From Actinomycetes bacterium (lineage in GTDB: Bacteria; Actinomycetota; Acidimicrobiia; Acidimicrobiales; RAAP-2), in assembly GCA_021787255.1 (NCBI GenBank), contig JAJYMD010000231.1:1-7334 (forward strand): a stretch of 7,334 bases of DNA. Direction: 5' to 3'. The notes beneath the pieces were generated by a model. It was not told where the DNA came from. It saw only the letters and a list, made by a program, of their open reading frames with translations, and ran no database searches. Both the position numbers and the translations under genes were made by a program. This document shows, piece by piece, positions 6,929 through 7,334 of this stretch (the stretch's first letter is position 1; each line of letters opens with the position of its first letter).

Positions 6929-7334
6929 CAGAGAGGCGTCGCGCCCGCCGCCTCGTCGGCCGAGCGCTTGTGGCGCCGGAGGATCTTGCGGCCGAGCCAC
7001 GCCACCGGGTCGTAGGACGCATCGACCACACGCTCTTTCATGGGGATGATCGCGTTGTCGGTGATCTTGATGTGCTCGGGGCACACCTCGGTGCAGCACT
7101 TCGTGATGTTGCACAGGCCGAGCCCCATGCGCTGGCGAGCCAGCTCGCGGCGGTCGTTCGTGTCGAGCGGGTGCATCTCGAGCTCGGCCAAGCGGATGAA
7201 GAAGCGCGGGCCCGCGTAGTGCTGGCTGTTCTCCTCGTGGTCGCGGATCACGTGGCAGACGTCCTGGCAGAGGAAGCACTCGATGCACTTGCGGAATTCC
7301 TGCCCGCGCGCCACGTCCACCTGCTGCATGCGGT
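6928..7334 (-). CDS. sdhB: Succinate dehydrogenase/fumarate reductase iron-sulfur subunit, C-terminal part (5' truncated by window edge)
   Basis: This subunit passes electrons from the flavoprotein through Fe-S clusters to the quinone pocket at the inner face of the membrane. The visible 135 or so codons hold the C-terminal ferredoxin-like domain. CIECFLCQDVC (7257-7287) is the CxxCxxCxxxC motif of the [4Fe-4S] and [3Fe-4S] clusters. CNITKCCTEVCP (7078-7113) gives the C-x5-C-x3-CP set, with one extra Cys next to it. The NITKCC...VCPEHIKITDNAII block followed by MKERVVD and YDP is typical of actinobacterial Sdh1-type subunits rather than the E. coli type. The frame continues past the in-frame ATG at 7329, and the N-terminal [2Fe-2S] domain lies outside, so that ATG is internal. 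The gene is followed with a one-base overlap by the SCP2-like gene. Whether the complex works as Sdh or Frd cannot be decided from this part. Confidence 0.93.
   Translation of the reverse strand, partial: RMQQVDVARGQEFRKCIECFLCQDVCHVIRDHEENSQHYAGPRFFIRLAELEMHPLDTNDRRELARQRMGLGLCNITKCCTEVCPEHIKITDNAIIPMKERVVDASYDPVAWLGRKILRRHKRSADEAAGATPL

Noticed and set aside
6929..7288. Upstream extension of the SCP2-like frame
   Set aside because: It is the shadow of the iron-sulfur subunit; the ATG overlapping that gene's stop gives a complete SCP2-sized product.

Overview
The window is high-GC bacterial DNA of ordinary housekeeping content, with genes packed tightly on both strands. Several protein types point to Actinomycetota: a FolD with the GRGxTVGRP nucleotide-binding loop, a mycobacterial/streptomycete-style cytosolic malate dehydrogenase, a monomeric NADP-isocitrate dehydrogenase, and an Sdh1-type iron-sulfur subunit. 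Frequent GTG/TTG starts and TANNNT-like -10 elements fit this. An Acidimicrobiia-like lineage is a guess from overall feel, not a demonstration. No mobile element, CRISPR array, RNA gene or phage gene was seen.

Left part (1-2827, + strand): the 3' two thirds of purH, then folD, then metF. Each junction is a 4-base overlap (TTGA at 999-1002, GTGA at 1865-1868), so this is a translationally coupled one-carbon operon. FolD interconverts 5,10-methylene-THF and 10-formyl-THF, PurH uses 10-formyl-THF for purine synthesis, and MetF diverts 5,10-methylene-THF to 5-methyl-THF for methionine.

Middle (2728-6104): icd on the - strand converges on metF, and the two reading frames overlap by 100 bp. A 140-bp divergent spacer (4966-5105) separates icd from mdh on the + strand. 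mdh may be transcribed without a leader from a TAACGT box 7 nt before its ATG. A 10-bp perfect GC stem follows mdh and is the clearest terminator here.

Right part (6211-7334, - strand): the C-terminal half of a succinate dehydrogenase/fumarate reductase iron-sulfur subunit enters from the right edge. It is coupled by TGATG to a small SCP2-like protein, and 52 nt later comes an unrecognised 73-residue acidic protein with a very good ribosome binding site.

Three of the genes (icd, mdh, sdhB) belong to the citric acid cycle, so the window joins a folate/C1 operon to a central-carbon cluster. I found no convincing new multi-gene system. The points most worth checking are the antisense C-terminal tail of MetF, the altered FAD-site motif of MetF, the SCP2-like partner of sdhB, and the orphan 73-residue gene.
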